Shown here piece after piece: positions 7,882 to 15,971 of a stretch of DNA of 31,310 nucleotides. The position numbers were made by a program, and so were the translations under genes. Origin of the DNA: DAOVRL01 sp964459805 (GTDB taxonomy: Bacteria; Planctomycetota; Phycisphaerae; Sedimentisphaerales; Anaerobacaceae); assembly GCA_964459805.1 (NCBI GenBank), contig CAYWOD010000011.1, positions 1-31,310 of the forward strand, given 5' to 3'. The notes below the pieces were generated by a model that ran no database searches, was not told where the DNA came from, and saw only the letters and a list, made by a program, of their open reading frames with translations. Within the stretch, counting starts at the first letter, position 1. Each line of letters opens with the position of its first letter.

Positions 7882-8652
7882 CTATAGTCTCTTCAAATGA
7901 AATCCCCCGTCAACGTCAATCACGTTGCCGGTCGAAAAATCAAGTTTGCCTTCCGCGATGGCGCCGACGGCTTTCGCCACATCTTCCGGCCGGCCCCATC
8001 GCCTGATCGGCGTTAGCCCCTCGGCAATCAGCTTGTCATATTTGCCTTTGACCGCACTGGTCATATCCGTCTCTATTATGCCCGGACTGATCTCAAACAC
8101 TCCGATGTTGTATTCAGCCAACCTGTCTGCATAAAGCTTCGTCATCATCGTCACGCCCGCCTTGCTTACGCAGTATTCGCCGCGCGCCGGCGAACTCGTA
8201 TATGCGGAAATCGACCCGATGTTCACAATCCGAAACGCCCGCTCCGGATGCTCCTTTTTCTGCTTGATCATCCAGTTGGCTGCCTGCTGGGTCAGAAAGT
8301 AAGGCCCCTTGAGGTTTATCCCGATAACCCTGTCAAAGCTCTCCTCCGTTGTCTCGAGCATATCAACTCGCTTGGCCACGCTGACCCCTGCGTTGTTTAC
8401 CAGCATATCGCATCTGCCGAACTTGCTTTTGGTCGTCTCAACGAGCCGCCTTCGATCCTCAGCCTTGCTGACGTCACCCTGGGCAAATTCACACTCAGCG
8501 CCAAGCTCTTCGGCCTCGGCTTTGGTCTTCGGGGGAGCATCCTGAACGCGGTTCACCACCAAATCATATCCCAGGCTCGCCAATTCCAATGCGATCGCTC
8601 TTCCGATACCACGACTCGCCCCGGTAACAATCGCTACAGGCCTTTCTGCCAT
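7882..8652 (-). CDS. Short-chain dehydrogenase/reductase (FabG-like)
   Basis: A classical SDR of 256 residues from the chosen start. The cofactor motif is TGASRGIG, followed by the NNAG structural motif. The catalytic Ser-Tyr-Lys are in NIGSISAYTSSPARGEYCVSK. Such proteins are usually labelled 3-ketoacyl-ACP reductase, but family membership does not fix the substrate. Beside an aldolase and two flavoproteins, oxidation or reduction of a sugar-acid or cyclic alcohol is more likely than fatty-acid synthesis; this is an inference. The frame opens at ATG 8670, directly against the upstream stop. I chose ATG 8652 because AGGAAGGA sits about 7 bases ahead of it. The gene is 18 bp from the OYE fusion gene and so is almost certainly co-transcribed. 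Confidence 0.88.
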   Translation of the reverse strand: MAERPVAIVTGASRGIGRAIALELASLGYDLVVNRVQDAPPKTKAEAEELGAECEFAQGDVSKAEDRRRLVETTKSKFGRCDMLVNNAGVSVAKRVDMLETTEESFDRVIGINLKGPYFLTQQAANWMIKQKKEHPERAFRIVNIGSISAYTSSPARGEYCVSKAGVTMMTKLYADRLAEYNIGVFEISPGIIETDMTSAVKGKYDKLIAEGLTPIRRWGRPEDVAKAVGAIAEGKLDFSTGNVIDVDGGFHLKRL

Positions 8653-8670
8653 ACTCAGATCCTTCCTCAT

Positions 8671-11319
8671 TTATTCCTTCAAGAATTCGCCAATTTCTTT
8701 CGCCGCTGCCATTCCGTCCGCCACGGCCGCAACCACCGTTGATGCCCCTCGCACAAGGTCGCCGCCGGCAAAGACCCCCGCCCGGGATGTCGCCGCCGTA
8801 CCTTCGGGCGTTTGTATAAGTCCGTTTCGCAATTCCACGCCGGGCAGAATTTCTCCGATTTCCTTTGGGCTCCCTTGTCCTATCGCCTCGACCACGATGT
8901 CCATATCAAGATCGTAAGCGTTCGATTCGGCCGGCTCAGGCCTGCGTCGGCCCGAAGCGTCCGGCTCACCTAATCTTGTCGGGCAAACCCTTATCCCTGT
9001 GACCTTGCCGTTTTCAGAGTTAAATCCAATCGGCTGTGTCAATATCAGAAAATGAACGCCTGCCTTCATCGCCCTGTCACGCTCGGATCCCCAGGCCGGC
9101 ATCTCCTTGAACGACCTGCGGTATATGATATAAACATCCTTCGCCCCGAGCTCGCCGGCCGCAACCGCCACATCCATAGCCGTATTGCCCCCGCCAATCG
9201 CCGCCACGCTCTTACCGGCAACGTCCGGTCCCCCCGGCTCCCTGGCCGCAGAAAGAAACTCCAGCGCACTCCATAAACCCTCAATATGCTCATTTGTATC
9301 GCTTGTGCTGACTGACTGGGGCAGGCCCATACCGATAAAGGCCGCGTCAAAACCCTCCGACATAATCGTATCGAGGTTGAAACCGGCATCCAGCTCCTTG
9401 CCCAGACGCAGAATCATCCTCTCCTCAGGCACATCGCTAAAGACCGCCGCAATCTCATTCTTCAGTGAACCACTCTGCCTGTCCTCGGGGATCACCGACT
9501 CAACCATTCCACCGAATTCGCTGCTCTTATCGAAAACTGTCACGCTGTGCCCGGCCTCGAGCAGCTTCGCCGCACAGGCAAGACCCGCCGGGCCCGCGCC
9601 GATTACAGCAATCTTCTTCCCAGTGCTTGCTTCTGGTATTCGCAGCTTCGACCAGCCCTTCTTGTTGGCCTGCTCTGCCAGGTACCTCTGTATCTTCGCA
9701 ATCGGCAAAGGCCCGTCACCAATCACGCCCTGCAGGCAATTACCCTCGCACTGCTGCTCGACAGGGCACAGCCACGCACACACCTCGGAGAATATATTGG
9801 CCTCTCTTAGCACCTCATAAGCACCCCTGTCTTTGCCATCTAAAAATAGGCTGATGAATTTCGGAATATCAACGCCGGCCGGGCACGCCAACCGGCACGT
9901 AGACTCCTGGCAATTCCGGCACGCAGACGCCAGGCGGGCGAGATTCTCCCTGTCGCTCATCCGCCCGTGCTCAAATATCGGCCCATACACCTCGTTGTCC
10001 CGCACAACGCAGCCAGCCATTCCCCCGTCACGCATAATCTGCGTACACGCGCTGCAGCTCACGCAGACCTTTTCCGGATACATCCGACCTTTCGTAAAGA
10101 TATCCTTGGCAAAATCGGGATATGCAAACGCCATCCGCCCGGCACCGGCCAGGCTCACCAGGCCGTTCGCCTTATTTGCCGCCGCTACGTTCGCAAACAG
10201 CGTCCGCAGCCAGCTATAACCCGTCCCCACAATCGCAATATCGCTGAATTCTTTCTGGATTTCACCTGCGGTGTTTATCAGCCTGGCCACGCCGGCCAAT
10301 GGATGCTCCGGCTCTTCGTACCCGCCGACTATCGTCTCATTGAAGGGCCTACCGACATGCGGGTTGTAATACGGATTGGCCACCGTCACGTTAATCAGCT
10401 TGACCCCTCGCTGCCGCAGAAGCCCAATCAGCTTCTTCGGCTCGGTCAAATCCGGCCTGCTGTAATCATCCTTATCAACACCCCAGCCGTAAGGATACGG
10501 TATGGCGTCATAAACGCCGAGCCTCGTGACCACCGCCTTATCGTCACCAAGCTCCTGATGAATCTTATCAACCACGTCTAACACAAACCTCGTCCGGTTC
10601 TCGAACGAGCCTCCATATTTGCCTGGCCTGTTGTGACAGGCAAAAAGCTCGTTGATCAAATACCCGTGACACGATTTCACGTCCACCGCGTCGAACCCCG
10701 CCTCGAAGGCAATTCTCGCCGCCTCAACATAAGCATCCACGAGTCCGTCGAGATAATCATCCGTCACGACAGGCCAATCGTCCGGTATCTTGCTCCCTCT
10801 GTTCGGATCGGGCTTTTGCTGTGGAGCTAACGGGTCCCGGTAAGGGTCACGCTGGGCAATCATTGGTTGCGCGATGCCCTTTGGCTTGCTGTATCGACCC
10901 GAGTGAGTAAGCTGCATCACGATTACAGGTCTATGCTCGCCCCCCATACTTTCGGCTGCGACCTCCCGCATCCTTTTGGCCATTGTCGCGAAGCTATCTT
11001 TGTTCTTTTCGTTGAGCCACAATTGCCTCGGATTGGCCCTGGCCTCCGGCACAACCGCCGTCGCCTCCGCCCAAATCAACCCCGCCCCGCCGGCGGCAAA
11101 TCTCTCGTATCGCCGGAGGGTCAGCTTGCCCGGCCCACCATCCGAGTCCCCGTCACACCCTTCCATGGGATGCACGGCCAACGAATTAGGTATGACAAGA
11201 CCTCCAGCCTGCACAGGCTCAGACAAAATCGAAACATCCTTCACGGCATCGACATCGACGCCGAGCCGGCTGCTCAATTCCGTCAAATCTTCAACCCTGC
11301 GTAGTTGAAACTCCCACAT
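8671..11319 (-). CDS. Old Yellow Enzyme-type barrel fused to a GltD-like Fe-S/FAD/NAD(P) reductase
   Basis: An 882-residue multidomain flavoenzyme. Residues about 33-415 are an FMN-binding TIM barrel of the NADH:flavin oxidoreductase (OYE) family, with KYGGSFENRTRF at 234-245. C419, C422, C425 and C437 (CxxCxxCx11C) look like a [4Fe-4S] site as in 2,4-dienoyl-CoA reductase. Residues about 455-550 form a GltD-type double cluster domain, with C467, C470, C475, C479 and C514, C518, C524, C528. FAD binding starts at GAGPAG (574-579). An NAD(P) motif IGGGNTAMDVA and a final GVFAGGDLVRGAST complete the reductase. Electrons would pass from NAD(P)H through FAD and Fe-S to FMN and an unsaturated substrate. 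The barrel has VDVKSCHGYL where typical OYEs have a VEIHGAHGYL-like segment. It is first in its operon, with a weak GAAAG ribosome site. Confidence 0.88.
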   Translation of the reverse strand: MWEFQLRRVEDLTELSSRLGVDVDAVKDVSILSEPVQAGGLVIPNSLAVHPMEGCDGDSDGGPGKLTLRRYERFAAGGAGLIWAEATAVVPEARANPRQLWLNEKNKDSFATMAKRMREVAAESMGGEHRPVIVMQLTHSGRYSKPKGIAQPMIAQRDPYRDPLAPQQKPDPNRGSKIPDDWPVVTDDYLDGLVDAYVEAARIAFEAGFDAVDVKSCHGYLINELFACHNRPGKYGGSFENRTRFVLDVVDKIHQELGDDKAVVTRLGVYDAIPYPYGWGVDKDDYSRPDLTEPKKLIGLLRQRGVKLINVTVANPYYNPHVGRPFNETIVGGYEEPEHPLAGVARLINTAGEIQKEFSDIAIVGTGYSWLRTLFANVAAANKANGLVSLAGAGRMAFAYPDFAKDIFTKGRMYPEKVCVSCSACTQIMRDGGMAGCVVRDNEVYGPIFEHGRMSDRENLARLASACRNCQESTCRLACPAGVDIPKFISLFLDGKDRGAYEVLREANIFSEVCAWLCPVEQQCEGNCLQGVIGDGPLPIAKIQRYLAEQANKKGWSKLRIPEASTGKKIAVIGAGPAGLACAAKLLEAGHSVTVFDKSSEFGGMVESVIPEDRQSGSLKNEIAAVFSDVPEERMILRLGKELDAGFNLDTIMSEGFDAAFIGMGLPQSVSTSDTNEHIEGLWSALEFLSAAREPGGPDVAGKSVAAIGGGNTAMDVAVAAGELGAKDVYIIYRRSFKEMPAWGSERDRAMKAGVHFLILTQPIGFNSENGKVTGIRVCPTRLGEPDASGRRRPEPAESNAYDLDMDIVVEAIGQGSPKEIGEILPGVELRNGLIQTPEGTAATSRAGVFAGGDLVRGASTVVAAVADGMAAAKEIGEFLKE

Positions 11320-11384
11320 CTTTGCTTTCTTTCATTCCACGCCTGGCGATTCGCCCAACAACGCTCTATATCATATCTCAGATG

Positions 11385-11477
11385 ACCGGTGTCATTCCCG
11401 CGAACCGGTGTCATTCCCGCGAAAGCGGGAATCCAGATCCTTGCCGCTCTGGATTCCGCATCAAGTGCGGAATGACA
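11385..11477. repeat. Symmetric three-arm palindromic repeat with a 19-bp tandem duplication at one end
   Basis: The core is 11409-11477. Outer arms TGTCATTCC and GGAATGACA pair with each other. Between them are three hairpins: CCGC-GAAA-GCGG, a long GGAATCCAGA/TCTGGATTCC arm, and CCGCA-TCAAG-TGCGG. The first 19 bp (ACCGGTGTCATTCCCGCGA) are duplicated in tandem at 11385-11403 and 11404-11422. It lies between the uvrA stop and the OYE-fusion start, so it could act as a transcription stop for uvrA. Elements of this type are common extragenic repeats in many bacteria (general knowledge). Confidence 0.85.
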
Positions 11478-11509
11478 ACTCGTCAAATCACGTGTGACAG
11501 AACACTAGC

Positions 11510-14404
11510 TCATTCACAGAGTTTTGCCTTTAGATACCTGGCCGTATAACTCTTTCTGTTCTTAACAATCTCATCGGGCGCACCAGCCACCACGACCTGC
11601 CCGCCGGCATCACCACCTTGGGGACCGAGGTCTATTATATAGTCTGCCATCTTGATAACATCAAGATTATGCTCTATCACCACCACCGTATTGCCCATGT
11701 CGCAAAGCCGGCCCAATACATTCAGCAAGTTATGAATATCAGCAAAGTGCAGACCCGTGGTCGGCTCATCCAGTACGTACAAAGTATGTCCCGTGGCCGC
11801 CTTGCCTAATTCCGCCGAAAGCTTGACCCGCTGGGCCTCACCGCCCGAAAGAGTCGTCGAAGCCTGACCCAACTGCATATAACCCATACCAACGTCTGCA
11901 AGCGTTTGCAGTATCCGCATAATCTTCGGGAAATTCGCAAAGAAATCAAGCGCGTCGGCAATCCGCATATCGAGCACATCCGCAATGTTCTTGCCCTTGT
12001 ACGTGACCTGCAGTGTTTCCGGATTGAATCTCTTGGCCTTGCAGCTCTGGCACGTAACATAAACATCAGGCAAAAAGTGCATCTCAATCTTCTTAGTCCC
12101 TTGTCCCTTGCAGTATTCGCAGCGGCCACCTTTGACGTTAAAGCTGAATCGGCCCGGTTTGTAACCGCGAATCTTCGCCTCTCGCGTTATCGAAAACAGT
12201 TTCCGGATCAGATCAAACACACCGGTGTACGTGGCCGGATTGCTCCGAGGAGTCCTTCCGATTGGCGATTGGTCTATTTCTATGACCTTATCAATCTGGG
12301 AAGTGCCCAGGATGTTCTTATGCTTGCCGGGCCTCTCGCGTGATTGATACAGCCTGCGTTTCAATGCTCTGAGCAGAATCTGGCTGACCAAAGTGCTCTT
12401 GCCGGAACCCGATACCCCAGTAACGCAACTGAACACACCAAGCGGAAATTTGACATCGATGCCCTTGAGATTATTTTCCGCCGCGGCCTTTACCTCGATG
12501 CACTTTCTCAGACTATATTTCCTTCTTTTTACCGGCAGTGCTATGCTCTTCTTGCCGCTGAGATACTCGCCCGTCAGAGATCTTTCACAGCGTGCAACAT
12601 CAGCCAGGCTTCCCTGTACAACGACCTCGCCGCCATGCGTCCCGGCCGCCGGCCCTATGTCGATAATATGGTCCGCGCTCCTGATAATATCCTCATCGTG
12701 CTCAACCACTATAACCGTATTACCGAGCCGGGTCAGCCGCTGCAGTATCCCGAGCAGCCGGTCGTTGTCGCGCTTGTGCAGACCTATCGTAGGTTCATCA
12801 AGCACGTAGCAAACACCCACCAGACCGCTGCCGACCTGCGTGGCCAGCCGGATTCGCTGGGCCTCACCGCCGGCAAGCGTCCTGCTCATTCTGTCCAACG
12901 TTAGATACCCAAGACCAACATCGACCATAAACCTGAGCCGGGCCTTTATCTCTTTCAACACCTGCGCGGCAATCACAGATTTCTCTTTGTCCAGTTTTAG
13001 CGTCTTGAAGAACTGCTGCGCCCTTTCGATACTCAGCGACGTCAACTGGTTTATGCTTTTGCCTCCCACGGTAACAGCAATGGCCTCGGCCCTAAGACGC
13101 GCACCGCCGCACTTCTGGCACGACTGCTCCGAGAGATAGCTGTGCAGCCTGGCCTTAACGTATTCACTCGTTGTATTCTCCCATCGCCGCGTAAGGTTCC
13201 CGATAACACCCTCAAACCACACGCCGTATTTCCCCTCATCGTCCGTCGTGGTCCCGTAAAGCAAAATCCTCCTGTATTCTTTTGGTATCCGCTCGAATGG
13301 AATGGACTTGCTGATGCCCATTTTTCTGCAGAACCGCTTGACCAGCCGATTGTAGAAGATGTTCATTCTCTTGCCGCCCTTGCGCCACGCATCGATCGCA
13401 CCGTTCTCCAGTGAAACGCTCTTGTCGGGCACTATCAGATCAGGATCAAATTCCAGAATCGTCCCCAGACCGTCGCAGCTCTTGCACGCGCCGTACGGAC
13501 TGTTGAAGCTGAACAGCCGCGGCGACAGCTCCTCAAGAGACGCCTGCGGATGCTTGGAACAGGCAAACTTCTCGCTGTATATAACCTCCTCCCAGTTGTC
13601 CTTTCCGCCAGGGGCCCTTAGCCCAGGGGCCTTACCTTCACCGCCGTTTTGCTTGTCCTTGCTGGGCTCGGCCACCAGAACCAGGACTATCCCGTCGGCT
13701 AATTTCAGCGCCGTCTCCACCGAATCAGCCAACCGAACGCGAATCGAATCCTTGATTATCAGCCTGTCAACCACCGCTGCGATATGGTGCTTCTTGTTCT
13801 TGTTCAAAGCCGGTACCCCGCTGCCCCGGCTCACATCGTAAGTCGCTCCGTCAACACGCACGCGAACGAAGCCCTCGCGCTGAATGTCGGCAAAAATCTC
13901 TTTATGTTCGCCCTTCTTGCCGCGCACTAACGGAGCACAAATCTGCACTTTCGTCCCCTCAGGCCGTCCAAGTATCGACTCAACTATCTGCGAAGAGTGC
14001 TGGCTCGTAATCTCCTTGCCGCACACCCAGCAGTGCGGCTGACCGGCACGCGCAAAAAGCACCCTGAAATAATCGTAAATCTCCGTCGCGGTAGCCACGG
14101 TCGAGCGCGGATTGCCCCCCGCCCGTCGCTGCTCAATCGCAATCGTCGGCGGCAAACCTGTAATATCCGATACGGCGGGCTTTTGCATCTGTTCCAGAAA
14201 CTGCCTCGCGTACGCACTGAGCGACTCGACATACTTCCTGCGCCCCTCGGCATAAACCGTATCGAACGCAAGCGAGCTCTTGCCCGAGCCGCTTATCCCC
14301 GTAATAACCACCAGCTTATCACGCGGAATGCTCAGGCTGATGTTCTTAAGATTGTGCTCAGCCGCACCCGTTATCCTGATCGCTTTTTCTGCCCTTTTGG
14401 CCAT
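11510..14404 (-). CDS. uvrA: Excinuclease ABC subunit A
   Basis: UvrA is the damage-recognition ATPase of nucleotide excision repair. The 964-residue protein has two ABC ATPase halves: Walker A GISGSGKSS near the N-terminus and GVSGSGKST in the second half. Each has its ABC signature (LAGGEAQRIRLA and LSGGEAQRVKLS). The zinc-binding Cys sets are present, including CSKHP...CKSCDG, CQKCGG and CEYCKGQG...CQSCKAK. A GTG at 14419 is possible, but ATG 14404 has AGAGG at ideal spacing. Residues about 256-266 carry an in-frame insertion rich in Ala-Pro-Gly, encoded by a 15-bp tandem repeat (13608-13636). It stands alone, divergent from nfi. No LexA box is obvious. Confidence 0.98.
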   Translation of the reverse strand: MAKRAEKAIRITGAAEHNLKNISLSIPRDKLVVITGISGSGKSSLAFDTVYAEGRRKYVESLSAYARQFLEQMQKPAVSDITGLPPTIAIEQRRAGGNPRSTVATATEIYDYFRVLFARAGQPHCWVCGKEITSQHSSQIVESILGRPEGTKVQICAPLVRGKKGEHKEIFADIQREGFVRVRVDGATYDVSRGSGVPALNKNKKHHIAAVVDRLIIKDSIRVRLADSVETALKLADGIVLVLVAEPSKDKQNGGEGKAPGLRAPGGKDNWEEVIYSEKFACSKHPQASLEELSPRLFSFNSPYGACKSCDGLGTILEFDPDLIVPDKSVSLENGAIDAWRKGGKRMNIFYNRLVKRFCRKMGISKSIPFERIPKEYRRILLYGTTTDDEGKYGVWFEGVIGNLTRRWENTTSEYVKARLHSYLSEQSCQKCGGARLRAEAIAVTVGGKSINQLTSLSIERAQQFFKTLKLDKEKSVIAAQVLKEIKARLRFMVDVGLGYLTLDRMSRTLAGGEAQRIRLATQVGSGLVGVCYVLDEPTIGLHKRDNDRLLGILQRLTRLGNTVIVVEHDEDIIRSADHIIDIGPAAGTHGGEVVVQGSLADVARCERSLTGEYLSGKKSIALPVKRRKYSLRKCIEVKAAAENNLKGIDVKFPLGVFSCVTGVSGSGKSTLVSQILLRALKRRLYQSRERPGKHKNILGTSQIDKVIEIDQSPIGRTPRSNPATYTGVFDLIRKLFSITREAKIRGYKPGRFSFNVKGGRCEYCKGQGTKKIEMHFLPDVYVTCQSCKAKRFNPETLQVTYKGKNIADVLDMRIADALDFFANFPKIMRILQTLADVGMGYMQLGQASTTLSGGEAQRVKLSAELGKAATGHTLYVLDEPTTGLHFADIHNLLNVLGRLCDMGNTVVVIEHNLDVIKMADYIIDLGPQGGDAGGQVVVAGAPDEIVKNRKSYTARYLKAKLCE
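13608..13636. repeat. 15-bp tandem repeat in uvrA
   Basis: Two units of the form CCAGGGGCC(C)TTA lie at 13608-13620 and 13622-13634. They encode two related pentapeptides (KAPGL then RAPGG) in a low-complexity stretch between EPSKDK and the conserved VIYSEKFAC block. The frame is kept. Confidence 0.6.
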
Positions 14405-14467
14405 ATTACCTCTTTGCACGTGTTACCGACACCACTTTCAAAAAACCGGCAATAACACAAACTAACG

Positions 14468-14496
14468 ATTGTACCAAACTACCCCCAAAAGGTAAA
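14468..14496 (-). promoter_or_regulatory. Predicted uvrA promoter
   Basis: On the minus strand, TTTACC (14491-14496) and TACAAT (14468-14473) are 17 bp apart, a good sigma-70-like pair. It starts about 64 bp upstream of the uvrA ATG. It overlaps the predicted nfi promoter almost completely. Confidence 0.5.
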
Positions 14497-14498
14497 AT
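14469..14498 (+). promoter_or_regulatory. Predicted nfi promoter
   Basis: On the plus strand, TTGTAC (14469-14474) and TAAAAT (14493-14498) are 18 bp apart. The -35 of this promoter covers the -10 of the uvrA promoter and vice versa, so the two polymerases could not bind together. Confidence 0.4.
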
Positions 14499-14552
14499 GT
14501 AAATTGGTGATTGAGCCAACCAGACAACCGTTGAAAATGATCGCAATAATTG

Positions 14553-15266
14553 ATGGAAAAGCTGCATAGCTGGAACTTATCTTATTCTAAGGCCAGAGAC
14601 GTACAGGAACGCCTGGCCTGCAGAGTGCGGCTTACGCCGCTGAAAAGGTTGCCCAAAACGGTCGCAGGTATTGACTGCGCCTTCAGCAAAGACGGCAAGA
14701 AAATCCTCGCCGCCGTCATCGTTCTGCAACTCGGCGACTTTGAGCCGGTCGAAACGGCAAGTGCTGCCAGAAAAGTAACCTTCCCCTACATCCCCGGCCT
14801 GCTTTCCTTTCGCGAGGCCCCAGTCTGCATTGCCGCAGTCGAGAAGCTGCAAAAACAGCCGGATGTCTTTATCATCGACGGCCAGGGCATCGCCCATCCT
14901 CGCCGGCTTGGCTTGGCCGCACACCTGGGCCTGTTTTTCAATAGCCCCACCATCGGCTGCGCAAAGAGCAGACTGACCGGCCAATTTGAAGAGCCCCCGC
15001 TTGAAAAAGGCTCCCACACTTTACTAACAGACAAAAAAAGGCCAAAACACAACACGCAATCCGCAATACGCGATACGCGATACGAAACCATCGGCGCAGT
15101 GGTTAGAACCCGCACCAATTGCCGGCCCGTCTTTGTCTCCGTGGGCCACAAGTGTGCCCTAAGAGATGCCATAAAAATCACCCTCGCCTGCACAACCAAA
15201 TATCGCCTGCCCGAACCTACCCGCCTTGCCCATCAGCTCGTCGGTAAGCTCAAGCTAAAAACCTGA
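14553..15266 (+). CDS. nfi: Endonuclease V (deoxyinosine 3'-endonuclease)
   Basis: Endonuclease V nicks DNA near deoxyinosine to start repair of deaminated adenine. Family landmarks are VAGIDCAF (first metal-binding Asp), TFPYIPGLLSFREAP, the DGQGIAHPRRLGLAAHLG block with the second acidic site, IGCAKSRL, VVRTRTNCRPVFVSVGHKC, and the closing YRLPEPTRLAH. At 237 residues it is near normal length. Its segment between KGSHTLL and ETIGAVV is unusual: it is encoded partly by a tandem heptamer repeat (15055-15082). ATG 14553 is preceded by an in-frame TTG at 14550. Neither has a clear Shine-Dalgarno, so expression may be weak. It converges on the cyclophilin gene with 30 bp between stops. Confidence 0.95.
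   Translation: MEKLHSWNLSYSKARDVQERLACRVRLTPLKRLPKTVAGIDCAFSKDGKKILAAVIVLQLGDFEPVETASAARKVTFPYIPGLLSFREAPVCIAAVEKLQKQPDVFIIDGQGIAHPRRLGLAAHLGLFFNSPTIGCAKSRLTGQFEEPPLEKGSHTLLTDKKRPKHNTQSAIRDTRYETIGAVVRTRTNCRPVFVSVGHKCALRDAIKITLACTTKYRLPEPTRLAHQLVGKLKLKT
15055..15082. repeat. Four-copy 7-bp tandem repeat in nfi
   Basis: The units are CGCAATC, CGCAATA, CGCGATA, CGCGATA. Because 7 is not a multiple of 3, each copy is read in a different phase, giving the stretch TQSAIRDTRYE. Copy-number change here would shift the frame of endonuclease V. Confidence 0.8.
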
Positions 15267-15296
15267 CCGTACTCAATCCCGGACCTCAAGCAGCCC

Positions 15297-15905
15297 TTAT
15301 TCCGATATGACCTTAGCCGATTTTATCACTACAGGCTCAACCGGAACATTGGGCATGCCCATTCGATTCGTTGTCTTTACCGCCGCGATGGCATCTACAA
15401 CGTCCATACCTTCGACCGCCTTGCCGAATACAGCATACCCCGGATTGCGATTTTCAATATAGTTCAGAGAGTCGTTGTTCTTGTGATTGATAAAGAACTG
15501 GGTCGTTGCACTGTCCGGATCAGGGGTCCGGGCCATCGCGATAGTGCCTCGATCATTTTTCAAGCCGTTGCTCGCTTCGTTGACAATCGGCGCATGCGCT
15601 TCTTTCCGTGCCATCTCGGCTGTAAACCCGCCCCCTTGTATCATAAAGTCCCGTATGACCCTGTGAAATATCGTCCCGTCATAGAAGCCTTCCTCGACAT
15701 ACACCAGGAAATTCTTCACCGTAACAGGAGCAGCGGCCTCATCAAGTTCAATAACGATATCACCCATGCTCGTTTCCAGCTTTACCATCTTTGTTTTCGA
15801 TTCCACTGTTTTCGTTTCCGACTCCACATCTTTCGGTTCCCCGGCACAACCGCAAAACAAAACGGCCGCCGTCAACAACCCACAGCACCAAAACTTATTG
15901 ATCAT
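15297..15905 (-). CDS. Cyclophilin-type peptidyl-prolyl isomerase, predicted lipoprotein
   Basis: A 202-residue protein with a lipoprotein-type signal (MINKFWCCGLLTAAVLFCGC; FCGC is the likely lipobox, acylated at C20). A short Glu/Lys/Thr-rich linker with the repeated VESxTK unit follows, then a cyclophilin domain from about residue 40. Active-site motifs are FYDGTIFHRVI, DFMIQGG and AMARTPDPDSATTQFFIN. It would assist folding in the periplasm, anchored to a membrane. It is the last gene of the lipid A/outer-membrane run, 66 bp after the Gfo/Idh gene. Placement after bamA and ompH fits a role in outer-membrane protein folding, which is inferred. Confidence 0.93.
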   Translation of the reverse strand: MINKFWCCGLLTAAVLFCGCAGEPKDVESETKTVESKTKMVKLETSMGDIVIELDEAAAPVTVKNFLVYVEEGFYDGTIFHRVIRDFMIQGGGFTAEMARKEAHAPIVNEASNGLKNDRGTIAMARTPDPDSATTQFFINHKNNDSLNYIENRNPGYAVFGKAVEGMDVVDAIAAVKTTNRMGMPNVPVEPVVIKSAKVISE

Positions 15906-15971
15906 AAAAAGTCTTTCTCAAAACCAAAACTCTTATGCACAGACCATTCAATTTCTTCCATAGGCTGGTCA

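Noticed and set aside
11283..11486. Small minus-strand frame giving a peptide with ALDAES and IPAFAGMT
   Set aside because: This peptide is the translation of the extragenic repeat at 11385-11477; such frames recur in many genomes and are not genes.
14405..14552. SOS (LexA) operator between uvrA and nfi
   Set aside because: No CTGT-N8-ACAG or GAAC-N4-GTTC type palindrome is present in the spacer.
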